Shown here one piece after another: positions 14,701-28,768 of a stretch of DNA of 64,000 nucleotides. A program made the position numbers and the translations under genes. The stretch's first letter is position 1, and the number at the start of each line of letters is the position of its first letter. The stretch is from Galbula dea. Lineage: Eukaryota; Chordata; Aves; Piciformes; Galbulidae. Below the pieces are notes generated by a model. It did no database searches and was not told the DNA's origin. It saw nothing but the letters and a program-made list of their open reading frames with translations. The DNA is taken from contig VWZX01006843.1 in assembly GCA_013399015.1 (NCBI GenBank), forward strand, positions 186,001 through 250,000. Reading direction: 5' to 3'.

Positions 14701-17700
14701 TAGGAAAATAAAGTATTATATGAATCTAATCTCTTACAGAGCTGTGCATGTGCCAAACTTTATTCACAAGAATAGCTTCACTGATGTGAATAGGACTGTC
14801 CAGCTAAGTACACACACAAATCTTCTCAAATCCTTGTTGGACACATTCCTTAAAGCATTACTCCTGAATTCTGACTTCTAAAGGACAGTCACTGCACAAC
14901 TTTTTAAAATGTGAAATATCCAGCTATAGAACCTGACATTTCACAAATCAGAAAGTGGATGAGACAGTTACTAAATCAATAAGTTTCAAACATGTGGAAT
15001 GAAAAATGTGAGTACTTTTTGTTCTTGTATTTAATTATTTAACAGTATAAATATTTGGCATTTTATCTGCCTGAGAAAGAGCAGAGTTTCAGCTTGGCTC
15101 AGATGCTATCCACACAAATCTAACTAGCCCCCAAAAAATTACTCAGCAGAATGTGGGAGTTGCAGATAAGTGGCAGACTGCTTATCATGAGAAGAATTAA
15201 CCCAGGCAGGTGAACTCCTGCTCGCGGGGTCTCATGTACTTTTGCACCTCTCACATTTATCATTGGACACACTTTGCAATTCATGAGTAGAGATGTTCAC
15301 TCTGATGTGTCAGCGAGAAAATATCCTGGTGAAAAGCCAGAATATGCTTGTCTTTCTATGAAACTGGCATAAAGAGAAATAAATTCTGCAGCTTATCTTG
15401 GCACAAGTGCCGTCGGCTTTACTGGCAAGAAAGTCCTACCAGTGAATTGCAGCCTCAGTCTCATACATCTAATCTGCTGGGAGCCTGGCACAGCATGAGG
15501 ATAGTTCCTATCCAAATCCAACACCAGCTCTGTATTTTTTCCCAGAATGTTTGGGAAGAGCTATAGTCATCTAAATACTATTCATCCTTCTGTGTTCTCA
15601 TTTCTCTATAAGCAATGTATATTTTAGGATTAAAATTACAGTCAATGTGCTGCAGACTTTTTTGAACTGATAGATCTAACCATGTGATCAAGGAAAAAAA
15701 CAAAAGAAAAATATAATGTCATGTGTTTCCAAAGTCTAAAGGCTACATTATAGCTTCAGCTTAGTCATTACAAAGATTTATGTTTTATTCTGCCCCAAAC
15801 CCAGAGCTCATTGTCCATTCAACTTACACCACTTTGGCTTACAGTTCTCTGCATCCATTACCTTTAATAATAAAGAGCTGACTAAAGTTAATGATTGAAG
15901 AGCAAGATGTGATTAGTAATATGAATCTAATTTATAGGAAAACAAACCAGAGTATGATTTTCATGTTTCATTAAAATGATCTTAAATGTACTCCTTAACA
16001 CTAATTGATCTCACAGAGGTGAGAAAATACTCTGCTCCAAATTAATGGGAGAAAATAATTCATCTTCTTTCTGGAGGGAACATTTAATGCCATTCAGTAG
16101 TTAGAAGGAGGTAGCATCTTCACAGTGATTTCACCACCTAAAGTGGTGCTTCAATGCAGGCATGTGTCTGAAATCGGCAAGATTTCCCTCTGAATAGAGA
16201 AACAATTCAACACAATAAATATGCAACAAAATGCCATACACAATGTTATCTTTTCACAAAAGGTCTTTCCTATCTTAGCAAAATTATCCTAAGCTGAAAA
16301 CCAGTGCTGGTGAATGAAAATTGAGCAGGCTTTTTCCATAAGTTTATCAAATAAAATCTCTTACAATTCTGTTAATTTGCTATTAACAGGAGATTTCTGA
16401 GACATTTGCAAGATAAAGTTTCTTGCAGGATATTTTGAGAACAAAACAAAGCAGAAACCTATTTTTCTACTTAGTTCTTTACTGTTGTTTCTATTTCAAT
16501 ATTTTTTATCTTTCTGAATTATTCATATCTGGATATCAAATACTCTCACAAATGAACAAATTTAAGAATAACAAGTCTCAACTGGCTTCATTTTAAACTT
16601 GTTGTGATTTATGCCCAGGATTGTTATTAAGTGACCTTCTATTCAGTCTCTTTCTATGACCCATAAATAGAAATTGCCAAATGAGCATCTCAAATATTCC
16701 ACTGCCATTTTCATGTCAGTTTTTCTTATCCTTTATTTGTATAGTTCTGATGGCAATACTTATTAATACACAGCAATAGCTCTTTGTCTCCTTCCTCTCA
16801 AATCCCTTCCAAGAATACAACCTTGTCTATTCTGGGCTCGAATCTTCTATCTTTACACTGTTTAAGAGTGGCAAAGTGACCAGAATATCAACTGAAGTAG
16901 CAACTTGAGAACTTTGAGAGTTGCTTTATGAGAAATACTACAATTATAACAATAATTACTGAATTTTCTGATGAGAGAGAAAAAAATTCCTCTTGCCTTT
17001 TTCTTGTGTTCTACTTGAACAGAGCTTAGACATTTGGCTTGCAGAGCGGCAAGGACAAATACACTCTCCAGTACTAAATCCATTCCTACCTATACCTAAG
17101 AATGAATGGAAAAAGGAATCTAGAAAGAGGTGCAGAGTTTCTAATGTTACCTACAACAATGGATTATGGAGAAAATACACATATTCTGAAAGAAATCAGC
17201 AGTGAATTCTAGGTGTGGGAGGGGATCTCTTCCCAAGAATAAATATATTAGACTTCTATGCAGCTTGTATTTCTTATGGCATTTTCCCCCCCATTTCCTT
17301 TATAGATAACTTAAAGCACATGCCTGCAGTCACAAAAGAAGCCTTACAAAACTGACCTTCAGCTTCTCTTTCTATTGAAGTCATACAGCACAGTGTGCAA
17401 CACTGCAGTCTTCTAAACCCAGACCATTAGCTGCTAAAACCACTGTCATCACTTAATTAAGTCTACCTGTTTATTCAGTGATCTCTGTGCAGGTCCATTA
17501 GTCATACTGAGAGGACTCAATCATTTCAGATGTCAAGGAAGTACTGTATGGTGATAATTTTGGTCAGAAGATAATAGCTGTGTTAGTGAATATTCTATTG
17601 CTACATCACTCTTACTTTGTGTTTTAAATTTTCACTGGCTTTCATTTTTCTCACACCATACATCCCTCAACTTTGCCTGAATTCAAAAAGACCAAGAAGA

Positions 17701-17711
17701 TGACTGCTTAC
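2711..17711. other. Non-coding stretch, presumed SPAG16 intron or flank
   Basis: About 15 kb with no coding exon or repeat family that I can name. It contains short homopolymer runs (for example poly-A near 4349) and A/C-rich low-complexity DNA near 11720-11775. A more GC-rich patch lies at about 10640-11080. TAATTA-rich unique stretches at about 3640-3930 and 9560-9900 have the look of conserved non-coding sequence. Open frames are short and present on both strands, as expected by chance. Confidence 0.5.
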
Positions 17712-17838
17712 CTTTCTGTCATCCCAGAGAGATAAAGTCTTGTCAGCAGAGCTAATGAGAACTGTGTTGGAGAAGGGAAGAAACTCAAAGATATTGACTA
17801 AATCTTTATGGCTACACATCATCTATCTGCATCTCTCA
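17712..17838 (-). pseudogene. SPAG16: SPAG16 WD40 exon with in-frame TAG stop
   Basis: On the minus strand a pyrimidine-rich tract ending in 'cag' (17839-17841) precedes a 127-base exon that ends at a strong donor, AAG|GTAAGC. After one base completing a Ser codon, the frame reads E-R-C-R, a TAG stop (17823-17825), then a WD40 blade with the blocks 'FEFLPFSNT', 'SSADKTLSLWDD' and R-K. These blocks are characteristic of SPAG16 (PF20), a WD40 protein of the axonemal central pair in motile cilia and sperm tails. The stop replaces the Cys that normally follows E-R-C-R, and the next five residues before the conserved His are also divergent. Apart from the stop the frame is open through the exon. 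The phase joins that of the exon at 40539-40703. The SPAG16 assignment rests on remembered family sequence and should be confirmed by alignment. Confidence 0.85.
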
Positions 17839-20800
17839 CTGCAAAAGAAAATAAAAGAACTACAGTACTTGCTTTTCAGGATAGTAAGAGCAACAAACAA
17901 GTTTAGGTGAATTAGAAATGCATTTCATGTATATTTTGTAGCTACTCTTTAGGAAAAAATGATTATTGACAACTTTCTATCACTCAAAGACTACACCACA
18001 GTGAAAATGAAAAACCCCAAACAGTTAGTGTTTTCTTCCTAGTAATTAAGATTACAGTTAGAAGGTAAAAAGAAAGGGACGACCAGATTTTAAATGACTG
18101 AGTTGTAAGAAGCAACAATGAAAGCATCACTACATGTTTCCTAGAGGCATCCTCAAAAACCTTGTTAATGTAGAATTTAAAAGGAACACAGCTGAAAAGG
18201 CAGGATAGGGACAGGACTGTTTCCTTTCTAAAGATATCTTACTCCTTCCTGCTTACAAAAGGTTTAAGAGATCTATAGCACCAAGTCAGCATGCACCTTG
18301 AAGAAAGCAGTCTGACTTTCTTCTCAAGGTCTGCAGAAAGACTTAAAGAAACTAAGCGATGTCTGGGACCTCTGAGGACCTACTGAGGTTAAAGTCTTGT
18401 CACTGTGGACACTCAAGAGGCCTTCTCCCTGAAGAAGAGGTCTCATACTGTGGATAAGCCCCAGCAGTAGCTATTATAAGCTGCAAGTTCTTAAAGCAGA
18501 TGTAAGGAAACAGAGGTGAACATCAAGGTCTTTCCATGAACTAGCCACAGCTCAGATGGAGCTACTCTGTGACATGGTTCTGGAAGTTCTTTCAAGGCTG
18601 AAGACTTCCAACTCTCCTGACTTCTCCCAGATGATTGAGTACGAAACAATACCCTAGAGGTTTTTGTTTTGTTTTCTTACCTTTTTAATAAGTTAATTTC
18701 TGAGACAACACTATCCTGGATCCTTCTCCAGTCAGGGTATGAACCTGATACAGATGGAACACAGGACAAGAAGCTTTTCCCATTTTAAAGAACAGAGAAA
18801 CAACCACTATGACACTGCTGTAGTGAATTAGTTCTCTCCCTAAACAGCCTGAAGTTGTCTGTATAGCTATGATCTTAAAGAAGCTCTTTTGCTCCTATTT
18901 CATTTTCTTTGTGCACACAGAGAAGAGTGTTCCTTAAACTGGAGTCCAAGACAAGAGACAGAAGAGCCCAAGGATGCTCCAGCAGGACAACACAGAAGGT
19001 TACAAACAAATCTGGGATTATTCAAACTAAACAGAACAGACTTAACTCCTACACAAGCATGTCAAGTGAGGAGACCACTGCAATGAATCAAAATTCACTA
19101 CCTGTTGTGGCTATATGTACAAGATTTGCCCATGCTGATGTGGGTTTCAGTCTGTGATTTCTTTAGATATAAATGAAATTGCATGAATTTGCAGAGCTTG
19201 TATTGTTATATCCTGTAGTAATATGCAGGTAGGTGAGCATACTATGGAAAAACCTAATCTATGTAAAGTCAGTAGCAGTTCTATCTTCTTTATTCAGCTG
19301 GGACAAAATAGTATGAAAATATAAAAGCCAACAATTCATCATAAATTATTACAGCTCTCAGTGAGAGCTCAGAATTTTATTCCCTGCTCAGGTGATTCTG
19401 ACAGTAGAAACACACCTCCAACTGAGCTGGGTGCTGAATATATCATTGGGGCTTGCAAATTAGATTACTGGGTGGCTCTTAGCTGAGAAATTTCTTACAA
19501 TATTTGTTAAGGAAGCTGTCAGCAGGGAGAATTAAAGATCGTTGGATGGTTGGTTTATGGTTTTTGTTGTTGTTGGGTTTTGTTAGTTTTTTCTTTCTGC
19601 CTGCATGCAACCAGGAGACTCTCAGAGCTCTTGCAGGTTTTATATCAACAGCACAGAAGATTAGTATCTGCAGAACAGACACAGGCTAGTAGAGGTGAGG
19701 GGTTTGGACGGACCCTACTCCTAAACACTGAGATACAAAGTGACTTCTCAGACCCTTTTTTATGCCTTTCCACATCCCAAACTGAAATGCATATGCTGCA
19801 GTGAGCTGAACACCAAGCCTGTTCCCACAGAAGGAATAGTAGAAGGGAGAAGCTGCTTCTAAGTGGAAATACTACCCAGGAAATATATTTTAAAGGAATA
19901 TTAGATTCCACTGGTATCATTTTAGACAGCCTGTGTTTTTCTATTATAGATAATACATTATATTATTCAGTATTATCTGTTATATAGGCTACATGTATTA
20001 TTTTATCACAAGGACTCATTTTAAACTAGTCAAAGTTTTGTGGTTGTTAGCTGGTATTCATGATCACTTGATCTACGACAATAACTTCAATAAAATATTT
20101 TTTCTTCAGTCTCATGGCATTGTTTTACACCACAGAATATGTCTTTTTCATCTCAGATCATATACTTTTATTTGTGAATAGATATGCCATTTTTTAAAAG
20201 TGACCAATGCTTACCTGCTTGCTTGTAAGGACTTTGAGTGGCTGAACAGTTTCTGACAAAGAAAACACTGCTGTGTATTTCTGTGGGCACTTAGTAACTT
20301 TGAAATCAGACAACTTTACATACCACAATATGACAGTGTTCCACTGGAAGGAAAGGGGATATTTTCCTTTAATAACAGAGTATATGTATATCCTTCTCAA
20401 AGGCAGGGAGAGGATGAGATCTTCAACCTGCTCGAGGGGGCTTAGGGTGAAAAACCACAGGAAAAGGAAAGTAGGAAAAGGAAAAAATATTATTTTGTTT
20501 GCAAACCACTGGCATAAACTATGGACCATCCCAGGCAAGATGTGCTGCAAGAAGAGGCTTGTGAGAGATTCAGAAACCTTTAGTAAGGTGAAAATGGACT
20601 AAAGTGATGGACCATAACAGCAGCAAAACGGAAGGAAATGATTTGTACTTTTCCATCAAAACATAAACACCCAGACCTGATGCAGTTGTCTGTTCCTCTC
20701 CTTGCCACTTCCATATCATTGCATAGTGATGAGTGAGCTCTGGCTCTCAAAATTTAATTTACCACTCTGGTAACTGACTGACTAATATTTCTAAGAACCT

Positions 20801-23561
20801 CCAACTGCTACATGAAATAAACTCATCTTTCCTTCCAGCTGAGATATAATTTCAGCAAGATTGTCTTGTATACAAGCTCTCTTTTGGTCAAAAAGGGAAA
20901 CATTTTATTTAGATGGTTTTCCTCCTGCAAAAAAAAAGTTGATATGAAGGCTAAAACATCACCCTGTTTTTCATGGGAGCTCATATTTCTATCCAATGGT
21001 TCAAGTTTATCTACATTAGAATAAATCTGTAGCAATGTCATCTAATTTGTTTTCCTCATTATGATCACATAGCCTCATGGATATAAGCTTTAACATCTCT
21101 GAACGTTGTAGATCAGCAGAGAGGGAATCAGCTATGAACTGTAGGTTAGGCTTTTGCAGTACTCATGTTGCTGACATCCAGAGACAGAGACCCTGAATAA
21201 ACAATACCATGGTAGAACTAGTGCTCAGTAGTTCAGTATTTTGAAGATGGCATCCTGAACCTCAGCACAGACATCAATTCCAACCCTCATCCTTTCCCTG
21301 TGTTGTTACTACTTTTTCAACATATAACACACCAGTTAACACATTTTCTTGACTCATGACTAATTATCCTCAGTGTTCTCTTTTTCTCTACAAAGCCAAT
21401 TTCTCTTCCCTTAAATCAAGGTAAGATAATAATGTCCATCCATAAACCAGGCATTATTCTACCTCCCCAGGTTATGATTTTTCTTAACAGGTTTAAACAA
21501 ATATGGACTGTTATAAAGGAGCACACCTATGCCACGAATGTTAACATTTAAATTAATCATACCAATACCAATATCACTACCTCAATAGCAAAGTTTTACT
21601 TGTTCAATTTTGAGAGACTTATCTTTTGAGAATCACATTCCAGAATGGTTAAGTCAAATTCAAAAGGGCTTTAAGGAAAAGTGCCTTGAAAAAGGAAGAT
21701 ATGAAACATTTCCACTTAAATAAGATTTCACTGAATATTAACAGGTTTCCATCACTCCACTAATGTACAATAGAAGTCAAATAGTGCACTGGTTAGATAT
21801 TTCATCACCTCAAGAATAACTGAAAAGAAACTACAGATAGTGAGCAGATTTCTCTTACCCTGTATACTCTCCCATCTGCACAGATGGAGTTAAAACTCAG
21901 TAAGGACAAGTAGCTGGCACACCCTGATGAGAACGTTTTACAATTGCCTGGTACTTATTTATAGCTAAAGGCTATACAGGGCACAAAGCACTGGACAACC
22001 TGCAGTGCTCCACACCAGCTTAGTACTCATTGCCAAAGACACACAGCAAATCTGAACGACAAGTGAGATTTCATGTTGCCAAATTTTTTTGCTATTTAAA
22101 AGTGTTTAAAAAAAAATCAACACATGCTTACTAGCAATGCTATGAAAGCAGGACAAGCTCTGCCTCCTTTCTCAATTTATTTTTTAAAGCATGTGGTTTC
22201 TATGTGCAGTTGGAGAAATGGGTGGAGCAGGGGGTGATACCATTTCAGTGATTAGTTAGTTGGGCAGAGTCAGTTATTTTATTGCTCTGCCACATTAAAT
22301 CTAATTTCAAGCTTGGTAATTAAAAGCAACTATACAGCCAATCGAAATTAATGAGGTTTTAAGCATGTACTTTTGAGTCAGTGCCTCTCCCAATCATCTT
22401 TTTACATGTCTTCCAAAAGAATACATTAAATGCACAAATATTCTCAAACTGTATTATCTTTCCCAACAACTACTCTCTCAAACTGTCCCATGAAATGAAC
22501 ACTGAACTAAACCCTTTCTCATGTCTATTGAATAACATTCTTCTATGTGACTTGCAATCACTAGCAGGTAAAATATCAAGGTAAAGTACACCAGGAAGAC
22601 ACCTGTTATGAACATGGACACAACATATCTGAGCAAGTTTTGTTAGGTCACACAACCACCAACTTCCAATCCTGTTGTAGTGATATAATTGTAACAGTTA
22701 AAAGGAGAATGCTTTTAACAAAAGCAAATCCTATTGCTTTCCCATTATATGGCTTTATCTCCAAAATGTGTTTGAATTAGGCATAGAACTCTTCCAGCAA
22801 AGATCAATGGGCAAATATAGCAAATGGGCTGGCCTGAGACATTAAAATGCCAGTTTAGTTTATGCTGTTATAAATGCATCCTATCTTGTCTTTACATTTT
22901 ATGACCTCTATTTTATTTCCAGGTAGCTTCACATATGACAAATCCAATTATTCATGTCAAGAATGTAAACCTACCAATATTTCAGTTAAAAGTGCCTACC
23001 ATCATTTATGACAATTACTTTTTTTTTCTTGACCCATTATTTCACTAAATGTAACACATTTTAAGACATTGACATGTGAGGACACTTTGTCTACAAAGTA
23101 CATTTGTCTCTGAAAAAAGATATATGTCAGTATGATGTTGTCAATATGATCCACTTTGTTCTATTATTACTTAAAATGAAGCTGTCTTCAAAATGTGAAC
23201 ATTCATTTGTAAAATCTTTCAAACTAGTGTTTGACACTTTGAAAATGCAGTGCTGAAGTTTATGCTTCTCCTACTTTTGTGAAAATGTAAACATTTATTC
23301 TCCAGTATTTATAAATATTTAGGAGGAAAATGTAAATTAAATACTTCTCTGGGTAACTGATCTTCATGGAAGTCTTTAATCTTTACCATATGAGTCTTCT
23401 GCAAAACAAAGAGCAATCCCCCAGTTTAAAAGCTCTAAGTTGGGGTTTCTCTAGCAAGAGTCAGTTTGCAGAGTTAGTCCTGAGTTATTAAATTGTGTAA
23501 AATCACTTTATATTGTTGGGTTCAGAAAATTTTAATTGTTGCACAATTATATATATATAAT

Positions 23562-23593
<32 letters not shown>

Positions 23594-24832
23594 TATAAAA
23601 TAATATATATCTATAACAGGGAGCAGAAGCAGGATTAAGTACTAACCTTCCTGTCACCACTTGCATCAGAGGCTGTTTTGAGCTCAGCCAGGTAAGGCTG
23701 GCTGAATCACATCAGCATGGTGTGTAAGTCCAGCTCCCACTGAAAGAAACACAAGGTTTGTCTTTGATGTCAGTAGGAGCAGGATGAGATCCAGGTTTGG
23801 CACCACAGGGGCCTGAGAGTTCAGGCTTCTGGTCTAGCGCACAGTAAATTGGGCATGTAAAAGGAAACTGATCTCTGAAGCAGTATGGACTTAACTCTAA
23901 GTTCAAGGGTACAATTCTTTCTCTTCCTCTGTCTTTTTCCTCCTCCTGCCAAAAGCAAAGCAAAGGCTTCCACTAGGAAGGCTTATGCAAGAAGGAAAGA
24001 ACCCCAAACATGATATAAGCATTTTATTAATATTTTCTAGGTGTATAAACAAACATTACTCCTCTGACTCAACAAGACTACAGGGTCTGCAATAAAATAC
24101 TGTTACATCCTTTTCTTAGAGCTCCTTGAGAACTTAGGAGTCATACTCTTGAAACACAGAGGTTCAGAAATGGATCAAATGGCTTCTTTTAATTAAAAGG
24201 ACAGAAGTCAACTTTAATAGTTATATTTTGCTCTGTAAGCTTTGAAAGGCTGCAGCAGCTTGGTTTTCAGAGTGCAGATTTCTTCTCTGGTATTTAGCAA
24301 AGTTCTTTCCCCCTTACTTTTCAGGAGCTGAACTGAGCATGGCAGATCTCCTTTAACACCAACACAAAAAGATTCAATCAAACTGTCACGAGCCTGTTCA
24401 GTTCCTGCTGAAATCAGTAATAAAACCTACAGTGATATAGCAAGTGAACAGATACCACCCTGCTGCAAGTGGGAATGGTAGTCACAATTCCTCTTCTGGC
24501 CCTGCTTGCATAAGGAACACCTTTCATACAGAGGACAGGTCTTTGTTCTTACACGGGGGGCAATTACACCTTCAGGTAAACCCCCAGGCTGGACCAAAGT
24601 TGCCTAATGTATATTGCAAGCCCTCCCTTTTAGGAAAACTCAGGGAAAATTGAAAGGCAGGATCTGAGTGAGACTGGCCCTTAACTTTGGATTTCATTTT
24701 GTGAAGTCTGAGCACACTGAGTGCTCCCCAGCCCAGTCTAGTCCCATAAAATTTGGAGCTCAGTCTTGTGAGAGCCACATAAGCATTAAAATCTGCCTAA
24801 CACCAGGAATGTGAACCAAAAGTAAGTCACAC
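17839..24832. other. SPAG16 intron, left part
   Basis: Intronic DNA between the two recognisable SPAG16 exons. It holds a TA-rich microsatellite (listed separately) and no other repeat or coding block that I recognise. A unique AT-rich stretch at about 22230-22370 with several ATTA-type homeodomain-like words could be conserved non-coding DNA. Confidence 0.5.
23547..23616. repeat. TA / TATCTA microsatellite
   Basis: A run of alternating TA interleaved with TATCTA and TAATA units. Imperfect and probably polymorphic in length. No associated mobile element is visible. Confidence 0.9.
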
Positions 24833-25045
24833 AATGACAGAGTGTTAGGAGTTGGAAAGGACCTTGAAAGTTCATCTAGTTCACCCACCCCCCCTGCACA
24901 GCAGGATTCCCTACACCAGGTCACACAGAAACACATCCAGACAGGTTTGGAATACCTCCAGAGAAGGAGACACCACAACCTCTCTGGGCAGTCTGTGCCA
25001 GTGCTCTGGCACCTGAACTGGGAAAACATTTCTTCTATCACAGTG
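24833..25045 (-). repeat. CR1 LINE 3' fragment, antisense
   Basis: Reverse complement of a CR1 3' end. It opens with 'ttaggagttggaaaggacct', followed by 'catctagttc', then 'caggattccctacaccaggtc', then the body segment 'acacatccagacaggtttgg' and 'cctctctgggcagtctgtgcc'. The terminal tail words are of the 'ctctgtcattgtg' type. Its 3' part matches the tail of the tRNA-headed element at 29462-29634, so both use the same CR1 subfamily tail. The right boundary is approximate. Confidence 0.9.
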
Positions 25046-28000
25046 TGCTCATAAACTTGTCTGTAATTTTTTCCTTCAACCCAAAATACAAGTACAGGCT
25101 TCTCACACTCTGCAGTGCCACCTCCAGTAGTAGTACACAGCCTTGCTACCATTTACATATTTGTGTGCTGTTAACAAGCTACTCAGTCAACACCACCACC
25201 CAAACAGAACAGGAAAGCTATTTTGTTGTGCTCTGCTGGAAATTTATTTCATCTCCAGGGACCTTGCCTCCTTACATATTTTGCTGTTCTAAAAATTGCT
25301 TTGTCCCATTTCTGCAACTTGAAAGAGCCTCTTTGGCAAACAATACCCAGAAAGGGAAAATTGAACATACCTGAAAGCACAAAAAATAATAATAAAAAAA
25401 AACACATGCAGAAGAGAAAAAGAGGGCAATGTATTACATTAAATGAAGTCTAATAGCCTGGACTTCAGATTCAGCAAGGTATAATAGTGAGGGACATTTG
25501 GTCAAAACTCCCCTAATAAATTTGTAATTAACCAACAGAAAGCAATGCTCCAGTTAGATTTCTATTCTGCAGTGAAATTAGATAACAGCCAAGTAATCAC
25601 AGTCCTTGAAAGAGTGTTCTAAAAATGCAAAAGGAAAAGGTTGCAAAACTTCATGCCTTACCTTTGGGATTAAAATGCTTATTTGTCTCAATTTGTTGTA
25701 ATTTATGTAATAGAACATACATTACTGGAAAAGTAGCCAATTATAACACCATATTTATTTTTCTGGAAGAGCTTTGCTATACATATTTTAGTAAAAGTAT
25801 TGTGTGGAAAGTTCCACTACTGGGGAGATACTGATCAGCTTACCAAGGTGTATCACTGAGGAAAAATGTACTCTCAAACCAAAAAAGCACAGAGGCAAAG
25901 TTTTAAGGACACACTAGTTGCTGTGGTTTTGAACACAGACTTGACTGCCTGATGAAATAGTAAGTATTGAGCATGTTTCTGCATAGAGCACACACAGACA
26001 GTGGTTGCTAAGGTTTTACAGAACAACAGACTTTCACAGGTACCATGTTTGGGTAGAGCTAGCCAGCAAAAGCAGACAAGAAACACATGAAATTACAGTA
26101 TGTTCTTTGAGTGATTTGAATACTGCTCAAAAATCTGGATCTATTTTGATAAACATTGAGAATAAGAGATGTGATTGACAAAAGCTTTATATGTTTCTAT
26201 GGGTGAAAGTGCAAATTACTGAATTAATATTCTACTCATCCTTCCACTAGAAGGTTTGAAAAACTAACAGTGTATGCCAACAAACTATCTCCTTTTTTAC
26301 TGGCCTGAAACATGAACAATGAATCTGCTTATTATTATATGGAAGATTCAGCCTTTTAACATCTTACATTTCTTTGAACAAGTGAAGCATTGTGTAAGAA
26401 GTGGTATTTTAATACTATTATTTGTAGTGTTTTCTGCTTCCAGGTAAATTTTTTTTGTGTGTTAAGCTTAATTTTTTTTAAAGGAAACAATAAAGCACAA
26501 GATCTCTACTTAAGAACAGTTTACAGTCTTTTTGTTCTAACTTTCCCCATTAACTGTATGACTTTTTTTGTCTTTACAATTAAATCTATATCATCCCAGT
26601 GCACACCCCAATTCAGTGTCATTGTATGAGAAGAACAGTATCCAGAAATACAAATCAGACTGATTTCTAAAGCAGTGTAACAACACTGAAGAATCTTTTG
26701 CAGATGCAGTCTGGAGCTAGGCACATTTTAAAATGTAAGTATTTTCTTAAATGTTCAGCTGAACCAAGACCAGAAGACAACCACTTTGCCCAACTTAGCC
26801 CAGAGATAACAACAGAAATTAGTACTCACATAGCTATTGCAGAGACACCAACAAGTGATCAGCATGAATTGAAACAACCTTTTTTTCATGTGTAGTTTTT
26901 CTGGGTAGATTCACTGTCACAAGGGAGGCCAGAGAAGCCTGGATGCCTTGGCAGCACACCATGCCCACCCTAAAACAGAAAAAGGGTTGCAATTGCCAGG
27001 TCTGTCTGCAGGAGGGTGAGGAATACTTTTATACCATTTCAGTTAGTTCCAACAAAACAGATGCCAAGATTAAAAGTTTTGCAACATAGCACATACATTT
27101 TCATAGCAGATTATAATATATTCTTCATTACCTTTCTATGTAGGCTTGGTTGAACTCTGTACCTTGTCAAGGTATCTCTGAAATCTCACTAGTCAACATC
27201 TAATGCTTGGCAGCAGCAGGCATTTTTCAGCTCATGGCAACAGCTGTTGCAAATCTCACTTTCCATTTACATTGGGCTCCAAATCAACTTTGAGAATTTA
27301 TTTCAGGTACTTTAGTCTGAACAGAAACATGTTACTTATAGCACAAATTTTTTCAGAAGAAAGATGCATTTTCATATGTTTCAACTTTGGATTATTTGAC
27401 ATTTGAAAAAGGGCAATACTTTACCAGGGTTAGAATCAGGACAATAAAAATCACTTTCAAATTCATGGCACAGGAACACTGCTTTAAGGTACTTAACATA
27501 GTAGACATTCCCAGAACATCTGTAACATATACCTATGGGATTTGGACCCCACATAAACCACATCAGTATCCACTCCTAATAGAATCCAGGAGTCCACACC
27601 CTAGACTCCTCTATCAAATTTCAACATCTGTGTGTAGTTCTTCCCTCTGCCTCAGGCAAGTCACCATTCATGTGTTAAGCCATCCATTCATGGCTACAGC
27701 TTTCTAACTTTTTCATCGAGTCTGACTATGGGCAGAAAATAAATTCAGTCAGCTGAAAAAAAAACATTTCTGCAGATCAATGGTCACAGCACTCAGAGTG
27801 ACAAGATCTGAAGCAGTTCCCCTCCAAGGTCAGCTCCTGTATTTCATAGTTATTGAATAAAATGCCATTTCAGTCTTTAGGACAGGAACTAGAACACAAT
27901 CTTCACTTCCTTTGAGATGCTTGGGTTTCCCTTGCAATATACAGAAAACATAACCATCTATCCCCGAATTATTGACATCAAATCAAGAAGCAAGGTGCAC

Positions 28001-28595
28001 TCAGGTTCAGAAAGGTACATGGTGATGCTTATATTATTTTTTGACTCTAACCCTTGCTCAGCACTTTCTGCAAATCAGCTTCCTTCAGGGATTTTTTTGT
28101 TGGACAGTTAAAGATAAGAGCACCAGAAATCACTTATTGAAAACTATAGCCTTATTTTATTAAACAATTATCTCCTACTCCCTCAAGGCATATAGGTACT
28201 AGATAATCAGATAAGCACAATCTCAGTAATAAAAATATAGATCTAAACTACTTAAGCCCACATTAAACACTGCAGAACTAGGGTGAGTGTGTTTTCTGCT
28301 CAGCAGTTCTGCAGTCGAATAAGCAAAGTCTTGCTCCCTAGTGACAGTGGGCTATCCTCAATTATCATATCAGCTGACATCAGCACTAAACTGAGGTCCT
28401 GTTTTTGCAGTCAATACTGAAGCTGCCACATTTTTATTATTTCCACACCCCCCACACCTTTTTTTTTTAAATACAGAAAGTTTATAGGTAAAACTTCTGT
28501 CTTGTCTGGCTAACCCTTAAAAGCAACTGAATCCAGATGTTTCTTTATTCATCCAAGAACTTCCTGTTGTGTATTTCAAAAGATTTTTGGTTAAG
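25046..28595. other. SPAG16 intron, no recognised element
   Basis: AT-rich intronic DNA. I see no CR1, LTR, RNA gene or exon, and the open frames are short and without family resemblance. A short A-rich tract lies near 25380-25405. Confidence 0.5.
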
Positions 28596-28768
28596 AATTG
28601 GCACAGGCTGCCCAGAGAAGTGGCAAAGTCACCACCCCTGAAGGTGTTCAAAGAACATGTAGATGTGGTGCTGAGGGACACGGTTTAGTATCGTGGTGGT
28701 GTTGGGTCAAGAGTTGGACTTGATGACCTTAGAGTTGTTTTCCAGTCTTAATGGTTCTGTGATTCTAT
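28596..28768 (+). repeat. CR1 LINE 3' fragment
   Basis: Sense CR1 3' end: 'ggcacaggctgcccagagaa', then 'gaaggtgttcaaagaacatg', then 'gttggacttgatgacctta', ending in 'atggttctgtgattctat'. Only moderately diverged from the general avian CR1 pattern. Confidence 0.92.

Noticed and set aside
24760..25152. 130-codon minus-strand open frame
   Set aside because: Overlaps the antisense CR1 fragment and has no protein family resemblance.
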